In this document: one piece after another, positions 16,780 to 25,415 of the stretch
Numbering within the stretch: position 1 is the first letter of the stretch
Layout: each line of letters starts with the position of its first letter
Notes under the pieces: generated by a model
Seen by the model: the letters and a program-made list of their open reading frames with translations, nothing else
Database searches by the model: none
What the model was told of the DNA's origin: nothing
Source: Lewinellaceae bacterium
GTDB lineage: Bacteria > Bacteroidota > Bacteroidia > Chitinophagales > Saprospiraceae
Length of the DNA: 64,000 bases
Direction of reading: 5' to 3'
Assembly: GCA_020636435.1 (NCBI GenBank)
Contig: JACJXX010000001.1
Location: 4,233,001 to 4,297,000 of the forward strand
Made by a program: the position numbers and the translations under genes

Positions 16780-17475
16780 TTACAAATTCAACCTAAACCG
16801 CACATACTTGATCGCCTTGCCTTCCTGCAGATGTATCTGTTCATAGAAAGTCTTTAGCTCCAGCTCGGGCAGGGGCAGGGGTTTGGCGTAGATGTCTTCA
16901 TCCTGGTAGAGGATTTCGGCGCCGGGGTATTCCGCCAGCACTTCCTGGGTAAAGTCATACAGGTTGGGCTCATCCGTCTTGAGGTGGATCAGGCCGCCGG
17001 GCGCCAGCACCTTTTTATACTCCCTTAGAAACCGGGGGGCAGTAAGCCGGCGGTTGGCTCTGCTTTTGCGCAGAAAGGGATCGGGAAAGGTGATCCAGAT
17101 TTCACTGACTTCCCCCGGGTCGAAGAAAAGAGCGATCTGTTCGATGCGGGTGCGGAGAAAAGCAGCATTGCTCAGCCCTTCCTCCAAAGCGGCCCCGGCG
17201 CCCTTCCAGATGCGCGCGCCTTTCACATCCAGCCCTATGAAATTGCGGTGGGGGTTTTGCCGGGCCAGCCCCAGGGTATATTCGCCCCGCCCGCAGGCCA
17301 GTTCCAGCGTGATGGGCTTGTCGTTGCCGAAGTGCCACGACGCCCATCCTCCTTTCCGGTCAACCGGTTCTCCGTTGAGGCCGTAAAGCTGAGGCTCCAA
17401 TGGATTGAAATTCTCATACACATTGGGGAATGTAAGGAGTTCGGCGAATTTCTGCAGTTTGTTTCTCTTGCTCAT
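16780..17475 (-). CDS. trmB: tRNA (guanine(46)-N7)-methyltransferase
   Basis: The 231-residue product from the ATG at 17475 begins MSKRNKLQKFAELLTFPNVY. It has the SAM-binding loop LELACGRGEYTLGLA, the D in FIGLDVKGARIWKG, and TFPDPFLRKSRANRRL, equivalent to the PDPWPKKRH motif of TrmB. It methylates G46 in the variable loop of certain tRNAs. The frame stays open another 48 codons, but no family similarity supports that extension. It reads convergently to the PIN toxin gene. Confidence 0.94.
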   Translation of the reverse strand: MSKRNKLQKFAELLTFPNVYENFNPLEPQLYGLNGEPVDRKGGWASWHFGNDKPITLELACGRGEYTLGLARQNPHRNFIGLDVKGARIWKGAGAALEEGLSNAAFLRTRIEQIALFFDPGEVSEIWITFPDPFLRKSRANRRLTAPRFLREYKKVLAPGGLIHLKTDEPNLYDFTQEVLAEYPGAEILYQDEDIYAKPLPLPELELKTFYEQIHLQEGKAIKYVRFRLNL

Positions 17476-17595
17476 AATTGGGGTGTAAATATAAGAGTTT
17501 TGGCCTTTTTTTGGGTAGAAAGCAGGCCGTAAAGGGTTGGGCTGTGCTACTCGAAATTTTGTGTTCGCCGTAAAAACGTAAAAAAGCTTGAGGCC

Positions 17596-17708
17596 GGCTA
17601 CCGGTCTAAGGCTAGACAAGTTCGAAGGTCAATTGTTCGGAGTTCAAGGATCGACAGGCCTCGGCAACCCATTGACTATCAAAACTGTCCAGTGCTAGAC
17701 TGGTAGCC
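17596..17708. repeat. Palindromic dispersed repeat, family D, copy 1
   Basis: 113 bp with inverted ends GGCTACCGGTCTAAGGCTAG ... CTAGACTGGTAGCC; the inner parts ACAAGTT and AACTGTCC extend the pairing. A second copy with the same ends is at 38329-38452. It lies between trmB and a convergent-side hydrolase gene. Confidence 0.8.
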
Positions 17709-17751
17709 CTTGAGGCCCCCTTTCTTTTACACATTTACACATTACTCCCTG

Positions 17752-18567
17752 CTATTCAATCCGGGAAAGCACCCGTTCCAACTGGTAGTGGTACTTCGGA
17801 AAAGTATCCAGGTTGCGATGGCCGGCGCCATCGATGGTGATGAAGGCCTCCGGGCTATCGAGCAGAGGGCGCAGGCGCTGGGAAAGGCGGTATTCCACCA
17901 CCCGGTCGCGCGTGCCGGCAAAGATAACGGCCGGGCAGTTCAGTTGTTTAAGGTGGCGGTCGTTGGGAAACCATAAGCGGAAAAGCGCATCCGGAACAGG
18001 CAGCCGGCAGATGGCGCGCACCACGTTGGGCATATTGTCGAAGGGCGTCTCCAGAATAACCAGCCGCGGCCGCCGCCGGGCAGCCAGCCAGGAAGCAACT
18101 CCCGAACCCAGGGAACGGCCGTAGAGGACGATCTTTTCCTCCGGATAATGCTTCAGCAGCCAGCGGTAGGCCGCTTCCCCGTCGAAGTACAACCCCTCCT
18201 CGGAAGGTTGGCCGCTGCTCTTGCCGTAACCCCGGTAATCGATGGCAAAAAAATCGTACCCCAGGCGGGTAAAGGCGCCCTGATGCTTCGCCCAGCGCTG
18301 GAGATTGCCCTGGTTGCCGTGCAGGTAAAGCACGACCCCTTTTGCCGGTTGATTTCCCGGCGCCCGAAAAAGCAAGGCGTTCAGTTGCTCCCCATCCTCG
18401 CTTTCCAGCCAGGCTTCCTCCCATCCTTTCGCATTGAAAAAGAAACGGTGGCCCCGCGATAAGCGAAACGGCTGAAAAACGAAGCGCTCCTGCAGCAAAT
18501 ACACCAACAGCAAAAAAAGGCCATAAAGAACAAGCCCCCAGAAAAGGATGTGTAAAACCGTATTCAT
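17752..18567 (-). CDS. Membrane-anchored alpha/beta hydrolase (ABHD13/BEM46-like)
   Basis: 271 residues with one N-terminal membrane helix (ILFWGLVLYGLFLLLVYLLQ). Then come the oxyanion motif VLYLHGNQGNLQRW, FFAIDYRGYGKSSGQPSEEG, the nucleophile elbow YGRSLGSGVASWLA and a late GAGHRNLDTFP with the catalytic His. This set defines the BEM46/ABHD13/ABHD17 family, probably thioesterases or acyl hydrolases acting at the inner membrane. Substrate unknown. The single gene shows no operon partners. Confidence 0.9.
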   Translation of the reverse strand: MNTVLHILFWGLVLYGLFLLLVYLLQERFVFQPFRLSRGHRFFFNAKGWEEAWLESEDGEQLNALLFRAPGNQPAKGVVLYLHGNQGNLQRWAKHQGAFTRLGYDFFAIDYRGYGKSSGQPSEEGLYFDGEAAYRWLLKHYPEEKIVLYGRSLGSGVASWLAARRRPRLVILETPFDNMPNVVRAICRLPVPDALFRLWFPNDRHLKQLNCPAVIFAGTRDRVVEYRLSQRLRPLLDSPEAFITIDGAGHRNLDTFPKYHYQLERVLSRIE

Positions 18568-18758
18568 TCCTCATTAATGGCTAACGAAAGGCCAAATTTA
18601 GCAAGCCTGCCCCAGCAGGAAAGCACCCGCGCAAAATAATTGTGTCGGGAATTCGTAATAAGACAAACATCCGTTCGAACATAATCGGAGAAATAATTAT
18701 TTTTATTGTATCCCTGGTCAAAGACACTCCGTCGTTGCGCTGAAAATTTAAAGGAGCT

Positions 18759-20189
18759 ATGAAATACGTCAATATATTTATACTATCGCTAATCTTTGCC
18801 CCATTGTTTTCCTTTTCTCAGAAGGTAACCGTATCGGAGCCTATTGTCCTCCGCAGCGATATTGCTTATGAACTGATTGGGACGCTGGGAGGCAATACCC
18901 TCGTCTTCCGCGATAAGGGCACCTCCTTTGAGGTGGTGGCCTTCAACAACCAGATGGAGGAAGCCTGGTCGAAGGACATTGAATTGGACGACCGCCAGCC
19001 CAAGGTCATCGGGCTGGTTGCCGACAAAGCTTATTTTACCGTCATTTATCAGTTCAGGGAAAAATCCCACACCATCATTAAAGCCCATAAATACGGGCCA
19101 GGGGCCAACCTCATCGATTCCCTGAGCCTGACCGACCTGGGCTACCTTTTCTACAATCCGGGCTTTGAGCTCATCCGCTCGGACGACCGCAGCAAGGCCC
19201 TTGTGTATTTCCTCGAAAAGCAGGAAATGATCAAGGCCTATTCCATCGACCTGGAAAACCTGCACCTGAAATGGCAGGCCGTCCTGCAACCGGAAGAGTT
19301 CAATTACTACCAGAATTTCCGGGATGTTCTGGTGGACAATGACGGCAATATGACGCTCGTCCTCGAAAAAAACAACTTCCGGTCTAAACGGGAAGAACAC
19401 CATTTCGAAATCCATACCTACTACGGCGCCTCCGCCCAGCTCCTGAAATACGACATCCCCATGCCCGACAAGCTGACGTACGACGCCTACTTTACCTACG
19501 ACCACCTCAACGACAGGCTGATCGCCGCCGGCCTGTATTCCGATAAAAACCTGGGGAGGGCCGACGGCTACTTCTACCTCAGCATTCCGCCCCGGAACCA
19601 CAAAGAATTTAAACTTACCCTAACGGAGTTCGACGAAGCTTTCCTGGGCGCCCTGGCCGGCAAGGAAAGCGACAAAACCAAAGGCCTGGCGGAGGCCAGC
19701 ATACAGGAGATCGTCCTCCGCCTCGACGGCGGCGTACTGCTCATCGGCGAACGCGAACGCACCTACGAACGCCGGGCAGCCGGCATGAACCGGACGTTCT
19801 ACGACGTCAGCGGCCGCTTTGCAGTGGATTATTACTACGACGAGGTATTCGTCATTTCCATCCACCCCACCGGAGAAACCCACTGGAAAACCGTGCTCCA
19901 TAAAAAACAATATTCACAGGACGACGATGGCATGTACTCCTCCTATTTCCTGTTTAAAACGCCCAGCAACCTCCGCTTTCTCTTCAACGACGAGATCAAA
20001 TACGAAAATACGGTCAGCGAGTACGTCCTTAAAGGCAACGGGGTAGCGGAACGCAATAGCCTGCTGAGCACTGAAAACCTCAAGCTCAGGCTCCGTTTCC
20101 GCGACGCCGTGCAGGTCAACTCCAGCGAACTGATCGTCCCCAGCGAACGGCGCAACCGGCTGAGGCTGGTGAGGCTGGAGTATTATTGA
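18759..20189 (+). CDS. Secreted protein of unknown function
   Basis: 476 residues with a signal peptide (NIFILSLIFAPLFSFSQ). No recognised domain. The body has alternating beta-strand-like blocks (GNTLVFRDKGTSFEVVAFNN, KWQAVLQPEEFNYYQNF, DGGVLLIGERERTYERR), suggesting a beta-propeller-like or WD-like fold, but no clear repeat could be defined. No T9SS tail is seen at the C-terminus. I cannot assign a function. An 8-bp tandem array begins 11 bp after the stop codon. Confidence 0.8.
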   Translation: MKYVNIFILSLIFAPLFSFSQKVTVSEPIVLRSDIAYELIGTLGGNTLVFRDKGTSFEVVAFNNQMEEAWSKDIELDDRQPKVIGLVADKAYFTVIYQFREKSHTIIKAHKYGPGANLIDSLSLTDLGYLFYNPGFELIRSDDRSKALVYFLEKQEMIKAYSIDLENLHLKWQAVLQPEEFNYYQNFRDVLVDNDGNMTLVLEKNNFRSKREEHHFEIHTYYGASAQLLKYDIPMPDKLTYDAYFTYDHLNDRLIAAGLYSDKNLGRADGYFYLSIPPRNHKEFKLTLTEFDEAFLGALAGKESDKTKGLAEASIQEIVLRLDGGVLLIGERERTYERRAAGMNRTFYDVSGRFAVDYYYDEVFVISIHPTGETHWKTVLHKKQYSQDDDGMYSSYFLFKTPSNLRFLFNDEIKYENTVSEYVLKGNGVAERNSLLSTENLKLRLRFRDAVQVNSSELIVPSERRNRLRLVRLEYY

Positions 20190-20200
20190 GGGGTAATAGT

Positions 20201-20256
20201 GTTTCATTGTTTCATTGTTTCATTGTTTCAGTGTTTCAGTGTTTCAGTGTTTCAGT
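20201..20256. repeat. 8-bp tandem repeat (GTTTCATT/GTTTCAGT x7)
   Basis: Seven consecutive 8-bp units: the first three GTTTCATT, the rest GTTTCAGT. It begins 11 bp after the preceding stop codon. It is the third array in the window built on an 8-bp period. Confidence 0.95.
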
Positions 20257-20321
20257 GGGCAAGGAGAATGGACAGCGCAACAATCCTGCTCTTAAGATAA
20301 AATTTTGCTGATTATAACGGA

Positions 20322-20479
20322 TTGCGTAGCTGTTGACGATGACCAATCAGAGTCGTCATTGGGATACCCAAATTTATTTGGGTTCGGAGACGATTGATAT
20401 CACGAGAGGCCGTTTTTTAATTACGCCTCCGACACCAAATAAATTTGGCGGCCCGGGCGATCGTCCGGCAGCTACGCAA
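20322..20479. repeat. Palindromic element with GCGTAGCTG-type inverted ends
   Basis: The left end TTGCGTAGCTGTTGACGAT at 20322 pairs with the right end ATCGTCCGGCAGCTACGCAA finishing at 20479. A second inner pair is CCCAAATTTATTTGGG-like against CACCAAATAAATTTGGCG. It lies 44 bp upstream of the ornithine cyclodeaminase-like gene and contains no gene. Confidence 0.8.
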
Positions 20480-20523
20480 AACATTACAATAGGAAATTTT
20501 GCATTTTGCGGTTAAAAGCAACC

Positions 20524-21495
20524 ATGCCATACCTCACCGCCGATCAACTGGAAGCCCTGCTTCCTTTCCCCCAATTGATCGAAGCCCTACGGCAGGCTTT
20601 TGCCGGGCAGTACACCGTTCCCCTGCGCCACCACCACGATTACAAGATTCCCGGAGAGGCAGAGCCCGGCGCCCTGCTGCTCATGCCCGCCTGGGATGAG
20701 GGCCGGTATTTCGGCGTGAAGCTCGTTGCGGTGAGCCCGCACAACCGGCGCCGGGGGTTGCCAACCATACAGGGCCTGTACACGCTGTTCGAAACAGCAA
20801 CCGGCGCTCCCATCCTGCAGATGGACGCCAAAGCCCTGACCAACCTGCGAACGGCGGCGGCATCCGCCCTGGCCTCCACCTTTCTATCCCGGCCCGATAG
20901 CCACATTTTGCTCATGGCGGGCACCGGCGCACTGGCGCCTTACCTCATAAAGGCCCACGCCAGCGTACGTCCCATAAAGAAGGTAATCATTTGGGGAAGA
21001 AACCCAGAAAAAGCAGAGGCGCTGGCTGTAAAACTCCAAAACGCTCAACAGTTCGGTACTCCAATCCTTCAGTACTCCAGCGTTTCGGCACAACAACTGC
21101 CTTCCGCCGTTTCCCGGGCCGATATCATCAGCTGCGCTACCCTGAGCCCGAATCCCCTCGTCCCCGGCCAATGGCTGCAGCCCGGCCAGCACATCGACCT
21201 GGTGGGCTCCTTCCGGCCCAACATGCGGGAAGCTGACGACGAGGCCATCCGCCGCTCTATCGTCTATGTGGATACGATGGAAGGAGCGCTTAAAGAAACC
21301 GGGGACATTGTGCAGCCAATTCAAAATAAAACCCTCCGCCCGGAAGACATCCCCGGCGACCTGTTTAGCCTCTGCCGGACAGAAGCCCCTGGCCGCCAAA
21401 GCCCGGAGGCAATCACCCTGTTCAAGTCGGTAGGGCTTGCACTGGAGGACCTGGCTGCGGCCAAGCTGGCGTGGGAAAAACAGGGGAAACGATGA
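20524..21495 (+). CDS. Ornithine cyclodeaminase / mu-crystallin family protein
   Basis: 323 residues from the ATG at 20524 (MPYLTADQLEALLPFPQLIE). It contains GALLLMPAW, GVKLVAVSPHN, the family core DAKALTNLRTAAASALASTF and the NAD(P)-binding GTGALAPYLIKAHA. Later come IISCATLSPNPLVPGQWLQP and HIDLVGSFRPNMREADD. Members include ornithine cyclodeaminase, alanine dehydrogenases and imine reductases, so the substrate is not fixed by sequence. A TTG six codons upstream is a poorer start. The gene stands between a palindrome and the DUF1990-YndJ pair. Confidence 0.9.
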   Translation: MPYLTADQLEALLPFPQLIEALRQAFAGQYTVPLRHHHDYKIPGEAEPGALLLMPAWDEGRYFGVKLVAVSPHNRRRGLPTIQGLYTLFETATGAPILQMDAKALTNLRTAAASALASTFLSRPDSHILLMAGTGALAPYLIKAHASVRPIKKVIIWGRNPEKAEALAVKLQNAQQFGTPILQYSSVSAQQLPSAVSRADIISCATLSPNPLVPGQWLQPGQHIDLVGSFRPNMREADDEAIRRSIVYVDTMEGALKETGDIVQPIQNKTLRPEDIPGDLFSLCRTEAPGRQSPEAITLFKSVGLALEDLAAAKLAWEKQGKR

Positions 21496-21567
21496 TTTTT
21501 ATTTTCAATTTTTATTGAAAATAATGAAAACTTAACATAGCTTCGCAGTTCATCAGTGCAACAAGAC

Positions 21568-22155
21568 ATGATGCAGTTCAGCCGGAACTTACCCGAACGC
21601 CCTTTTCTGGAACAATATCGCAAATCCCGCCAGGCCGCTCCTTTCACTTACGAAGAAGCATACATCGGAGCAACCGCCAACTCAGTTGTCCCCGGGGATT
21701 ACGATCATGATTTCAATCAAGTCGAGCTGGGCAGCGGGGCCGCCTGCTTCGAGCAAGCCAAAGCAGCTTTGAAAGGCTGGGCCATGTTTCCGAACGGGTG
21801 GACGCGCCTTTATCCAAAGGCGGTGCCCATTGATAAGGACCTAGTGGTGCTCGTGCTTTTCCGCCTATTCGGGTTCTGGTGGGCCAATTCCTGCCGCATC
21901 GTTTATACCTTTGACGAAAGCCGCCGCTTTGGCTTTGCTTATGGCACGCTGCCCGGGCATGTAGAGCAGGGAGAGGAGTGCTTTTGGGTGGAGATGGACG
22001 AAGAGGATGCCGTGTGGTACCGCATCCGGGCCTTTTCCCGCCCGGCTATTTGGTTGACGAAAATAGGCTATCCTGTTGCCCGGCACTTTCAGCGGCGCTT
22101 TGTGCAGGATTCGTTAGCAGCCATGCAGGAATTTGTACAACAACCAGGATCATGA
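21568..22155 (+). CDS. DUF1990 family protein
   Basis: About 195 residues, beginning MMQFSRNLPERPFLEQYRKS. It contains DYDHDFNQVELGSGAACFEQ, GWAMFPNGWTRLY and FGFAYGTLPGHVEQGEECFW, the DUF1990 pattern. The fold resembles START/SRPBCC-like lipid-binding proteins, but function is unknown. A GTG four codons upstream is an alternative start. Its stop overlaps the start of the downstream YndJ-like gene (ATGA at 22152-22155), so the two are translated together and probably function in one process. Confidence 0.85.
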   Translation: MMQFSRNLPERPFLEQYRKSRQAAPFTYEEAYIGATANSVVPGDYDHDFNQVELGSGAACFEQAKAALKGWAMFPNGWTRLYPKAVPIDKDLVVLVLFRLFGFWWANSCRIVYTFDESRRFGFAYGTLPGHVEQGEECFWVEMDEEDAVWYRIRAFSRPAIWLTKIGYPVARHFQRRFVQDSLAAMQEFVQQPGS

Positions 22156-23078
22156 GCACACCCGGCAGCAAAGGTTTACGAATGACGATTACCTCCGGCA
22201 TGTTGGCTTTGGGGGGCGTGATTGGCTGGCTCTGGCCCATCTCCTGGGCCTCGCTGGATTGGGTGCGGATCATTTTGCTCTCAGCGCCGCTCCTGTGGAT
22301 ACCGGTAGCTGTGGTGGCGGGCGGGGCGTTGGTTCCCATTTCCGTGCGGCAGTTGCGGCTGTTCTTTCCGGCGGCCCTGCTGTTCGCTTTTGCCTTCCTG
22401 CTGCCACCGGGGCAGGCGGCTGGAATTTGCACCCTGCCTTGGCTGTTGCTGGCGCTTTGGCTGGCGTTCCGGGCAGCTATGGAGTTGTTGAAAAGAAAGG
22501 AATATACCTTGCCCTACCTTTGCGCAACCGCCTCCTATTTGTTTTTGGTGGTGGGTACCGTATGGGCTACAGCCGACCGGCTGGAGGTACAGTTCTTCGC
22601 CTTCGATCCGGTGATTGGGTTGCTAACCGCAGTGCACTTCCACTTTGCCGGTTTTCTGCTCTTGCTGATTACTGGCCTCGCTTTGCGCAACTGGCATTCC
22701 CCTTTGGCGCCGGTAGTGGGATGGATGGCCATCCTGGGGCCGCCGTTGGTGGCAATCGGCATTTTCACTACTCACTACGGTGGCCCGCAGGTGGTTGAAC
22801 TGCTGGCGGCTACCATCATGGCGCTGGGGGGCATAGGCGTGGCCGGCCGGCATCTACAACTGGGCTTACAGCGCAAAACCGCCCGGCTGTATATGTTGCC
22901 GGGTGCCCTGCTCCTGCTGGCAGGCATGGGGCTGGCGTTGCTCTACGGCTGGCGTTCTGAATACCCCATGGCCCTGCTTAGTATTCCCTGGATGTATGCG
23001 GTGCACGGGAGTGTGAATGCCGGGGCGTTGGCGTTGCTGGCGGCAGGGTGGTTGAATGAGTCGGAAAAGGAGAAATGA
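22152..23078 (+). CDS. YndJ-like integral membrane protein
   Basis: 308 residues, almost entirely hydrophobic, with eight or nine predicted membrane helices (for example LWIPVAVVAGGALVPISV, HFHFAGFLLLLITGLALR). The block AVHFHFAGFLLLLITGLA and the late WMYAVHGSVNA, with conserved histidines inside membrane segments, point to the YndJ family. Function is unknown; clustered His residues could bind metal or heme. Coupled by 4-bp overlap to the DUF1990 gene. Confidence 0.75.
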   Translation: MSTPGSKGLRMTITSGMLALGGVIGWLWPISWASLDWVRIILLSAPLLWIPVAVVAGGALVPISVRQLRLFFPAALLFAFAFLLPPGQAAGICTLPWLLLALWLAFRAAMELLKRKEYTLPYLCATASYLFLVVGTVWATADRLEVQFFAFDPVIGLLTAVHFHFAGFLLLLITGLALRNWHSPLAPVVGWMAILGPPLVAIGIFTTHYGGPQVVELLAATIMALGGIGVAGRHLQLGLQRKTARLYMLPGALLLLAGMGLALLYGWRSEYPMALLSIPWMYAVHGSVNAGALALLAAGWLNESEKEK

Positions 23079-23083
23079 GTTGT

Positions 23084-23259
23084 TATTCAATGAATCCATA
23101 CTCCCGCAAAAAAGCGATGATCTCATCCAACGCCCCCGGCGCTACCCGGTCAAATTTAAAATAAGTGTGCCATTTGCCGATGCTTTCTTCATAGCCCAGG
23201 TCGCGCAGGGTATGCCCTTGCTCCATGCCGTGGCCGGCGCCGGGTATGATGGATTTTAG
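23084..23259 (-). pseudogene. C-terminal fragment of an alpha/beta hydrolase
   Basis: The minus-strand frame reads LKSIIPGAGHGMEQGHTL, GYEESIGKWHTYFKFD, DEIIAFLREYGFIE and then stop. The GAGHGM segment resembles the catalytic-His region of a hydrolase, and the end resembles a hydrolase C-terminus. A TGA precedes it immediately (23260-23262), and 20 bp further upstream lies palindromic repeat family A. No start, signal or core domain remains. I read it as a 5'-deleted remnant beside the repeat. Confidence 0.6.
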
Positions 23260-23280
23260 TCAGCTATTTAATGTACAGCG

Positions 23281-23429
23281 CAACTATTCAGCATAAGGCT
23301 ATGGATGCTCCTGGTGCGAAATTTTGTAGGCTTTTTTTGTCGGAACCCCTTCTCATTCCCCTTGGAAGGGGAAGGTTGGCTTACAAAATTTCGCACCAGG
23401 AGTCAAATCACCATGATGCTGAATAGTTG
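23281..23429. repeat. Palindromic dispersed repeat, family A, copy 2
   Basis: A 149-bp element with perfect 14-bp inverted ends, CAACTATTCAGCAT and ATGCTGAATAGTTG. A second inner inverted pair (CTCCTGGTGCGAAATTTTGT against ACAAAATTTCGCACCAGGAG) surrounds a short hairpin. Copy 1 is at 1686-1828. It separates the hydrolase remnant from the stop of the VWA protein gene. Confidence 0.9.
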
Positions 23430-23437
23430 CTGTACAG

Positions 23438-25273
23438 CTATTTAATGCCCGCAAGCCCTTCCGCCCGGCTCACCAACTCCAGGAACGCCTTTCTGTGCTC
23501 ATCTGCATTATTGTCGACCGCCTCGGTAGCCAGGCGGCGGATCTCCGGAAAGCTCATCCCCTGGTTGAAAGGAGAATGGCGGAGCTGCATCCCAAATGCC
23601 GCCACGGCAGCGGCAAACTGAAAGTCTTGGGTGGCTTTGGAAAAGCGGGCCACGCGATTTTCTATTGGAGTAGTAAGAAGATAGCTATTTTCCTCCTCCG
23701 GCAGCTTGTAGCGCAACTGCAGGAAGCCCAGTTCTCCGCCTTTACGCGCCACTTTGGTGAGTCCCGTTTCCTGGTAACGCAGCGAAGCTGACGCCATCTG
23801 AGCCGGCGCCATTTCCAGCTCGTACAGCGCCGTTACGGTATGACCGGCCCCGAGCTCGCCGGCATCTTTGGCGTCGTCGGCAAAATCCTCGGTGTTGAGC
23901 AGGCGGTTTTCGTACCCCACCAGGCGGTAGGTGCGCACTACGCCGGGGTTGAATTCCAGTTGTATTTTTACGTCTTTGGCGATAGTGAACAAGGTACCCG
24001 GCAATTCTTCTACAAATACTTTTTTTGCTTCTTCCAGGTTATCGATATAGGCGTAATTGCCATTGCCCCGATCGGCCAGCAGTTCCAGTTTGTTGTCTTT
24101 GTAGTTGCCCATGCCGAAGCCCAGTACGGTGAGGTAAACGCCGGCTTTTCGCTTCTCTTCTATCATCTGAGTAAGGCCTCCGTCGCTGGAGATGCCTACA
24201 TTAAAGTCGCCGTCGGTGGCCAGGATCACGCGGTTGTTGCCTTCTTTAATAAGATGTTCCTGCGCTACCTGATAGGCCAGTTGAATGCCGGCGCCGCCCG
24301 CAGTGGAGCCCCCTGCTTCCATCTTATCGATCGCCTGGAGAATGCTTTGTTTGTCTGCTCCCGAAGTGGAAGGAAGCGCCAGCCCGGCGGCGCCGGCGTA
24401 CACCACGATGGCCACCCGGTCTTCCGGCCGCAACTGTTCTACCAATAGCCGCATGGCTTGTTTGGCCAGCGCCAGCTTGTTCTCAGCCTTCATCGAGCCG
24501 GAGACATCCATCAGGAAAACGAGGTTGCTGGGCGGCAGTTCCTCCGGTGTCATGACCTTACCCTGCAGGCCGATGTGCAGGAGTTTGCGCTCTTCGTTCC
24601 ATGGGCAGTCCGCCAATTCCGTATAAACGCTGAAGGGCGGATCCTCCGGCCCCGGCAAGGGGTAGTTGTAGGAAAAATAGTTGATCATTTCTTCCACCCG
24701 CACCGCATCCTCGGGAGGCAACTGCCCGTCCATCAGAAAACGCCGGACGTTGCTGTAGGAGGCGCGGTCTACATCGATGGAAAAGGTGGACAGGGGGCTG
24801 GCCAGCACATCGCGCTCACCGTTTTCCTGGATGGGGCTGTAATCTTCGGTGTTACCGTCATTCCCTTGATGTTCTTGAGCGAAGTAAGGGTTTCTTCCTA
24901 CAGAGCGCTCGTAGCGAACAATTTGATACGCTTCTTCATAAGTTTCAGAGTCTACTGTTGCAATGGTATCAAGTCCCATTTCATAAAGTAATTCGACACG
25001 CATGGTATCTGCTTGAACGGGCACATATTGGGTGATAAAGCCAGGATACCTTACTACGAGGGTATCTTCCCCCGGATACAACTCTATAGTAAATGCCCCT
25101 GTGATATCAGTCACGACCCCCTCATCAGTATGTTGTACCAGTACATGAGCACCGAGTAGTGGGAGGTTACGCTGCATGTCAATTACAGTACCTGTAGCAT
25201 ATCTCAATGGTTGCGCAAAACTGCTTTGAGCGATAAAAGCAATAAAAAGCAGGCTCATTGTATGCCATTTCAT
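23438..25273 (-). CDS. VWA domain lipid/secreted protein, YfbK-like, with N-terminal carboxypeptidase-regulatory domain
   Basis: 611 residues. A signal peptide (SLLFIAFIAQSSFAQ) is followed by a carboxypeptidase-regulatory-like domain (residues ~25-95: GTVIDMQRNLPLLGAHVLVQ). Then comes the YfbK N-terminal block (LSTFSIDVDRASYSNVRRFL) and a von Willebrand A domain with MIDAS residues in FLMDVSGSM (near 255). LATDGDFNVGISSDGGL, a DUF3520-like part and a C-terminal helix follow. YfbK-type proteins are exported and probably bind other proteins through the metal site; no substrate is known. The MIDAS motif is intact. It is the only gene between the family A repeat and heme A synthase. Confidence 0.9.
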   Translation of the reverse strand: MKWHTMSLLFIAFIAQSSFAQPLRYATGTVIDMQRNLPLLGAHVLVQHTDEGVVTDITGAFTIELYPGEDTLVVRYPGFITQYVPVQADTMRVELLYEMGLDTIATVDSETYEEAYQIVRYERSVGRNPYFAQEHQGNDGNTEDYSPIQENGERDVLASPLSTFSIDVDRASYSNVRRFLMDGQLPPEDAVRVEEMINYFSYNYPLPGPEDPPFSVYTELADCPWNEERKLLHIGLQGKVMTPEELPPSNLVFLMDVSGSMKAENKLALAKQAMRLLVEQLRPEDRVAIVVYAGAAGLALPSTSGADKQSILQAIDKMEAGGSTAGGAGIQLAYQVAQEHLIKEGNNRVILATDGDFNVGISSDGGLTQMIEEKRKAGVYLTVLGFGMGNYKDNKLELLADRGNGNYAYIDNLEEAKKVFVEELPGTLFTIAKDVKIQLEFNPGVVRTYRLVGYENRLLNTEDFADDAKDAGELGAGHTVTALYELEMAPAQMASASLRYQETGLTKVARKGGELGFLQLRYKLPEEENSYLLTTPIENRVARFSKATQDFQFAAAVAAFGMQLRHSPFNQGMSFPEIRRLATEAVDNNADEHRKAFLELVSRAEGLAGIK

Positions 25274-25415
25274 AACTGATGGGAGTTAAGGGTAAGGGAA
25301 AATATGCGTTTCCCCCTCCTAATGCAGAAAGGGCAAAATGGTACAGTTGCAAACTGTTAAAGTGCATCCGGCTGGACGGCAGCAGCTTAATTTTCCACAT
25401 AGTTTTCCACACCTG

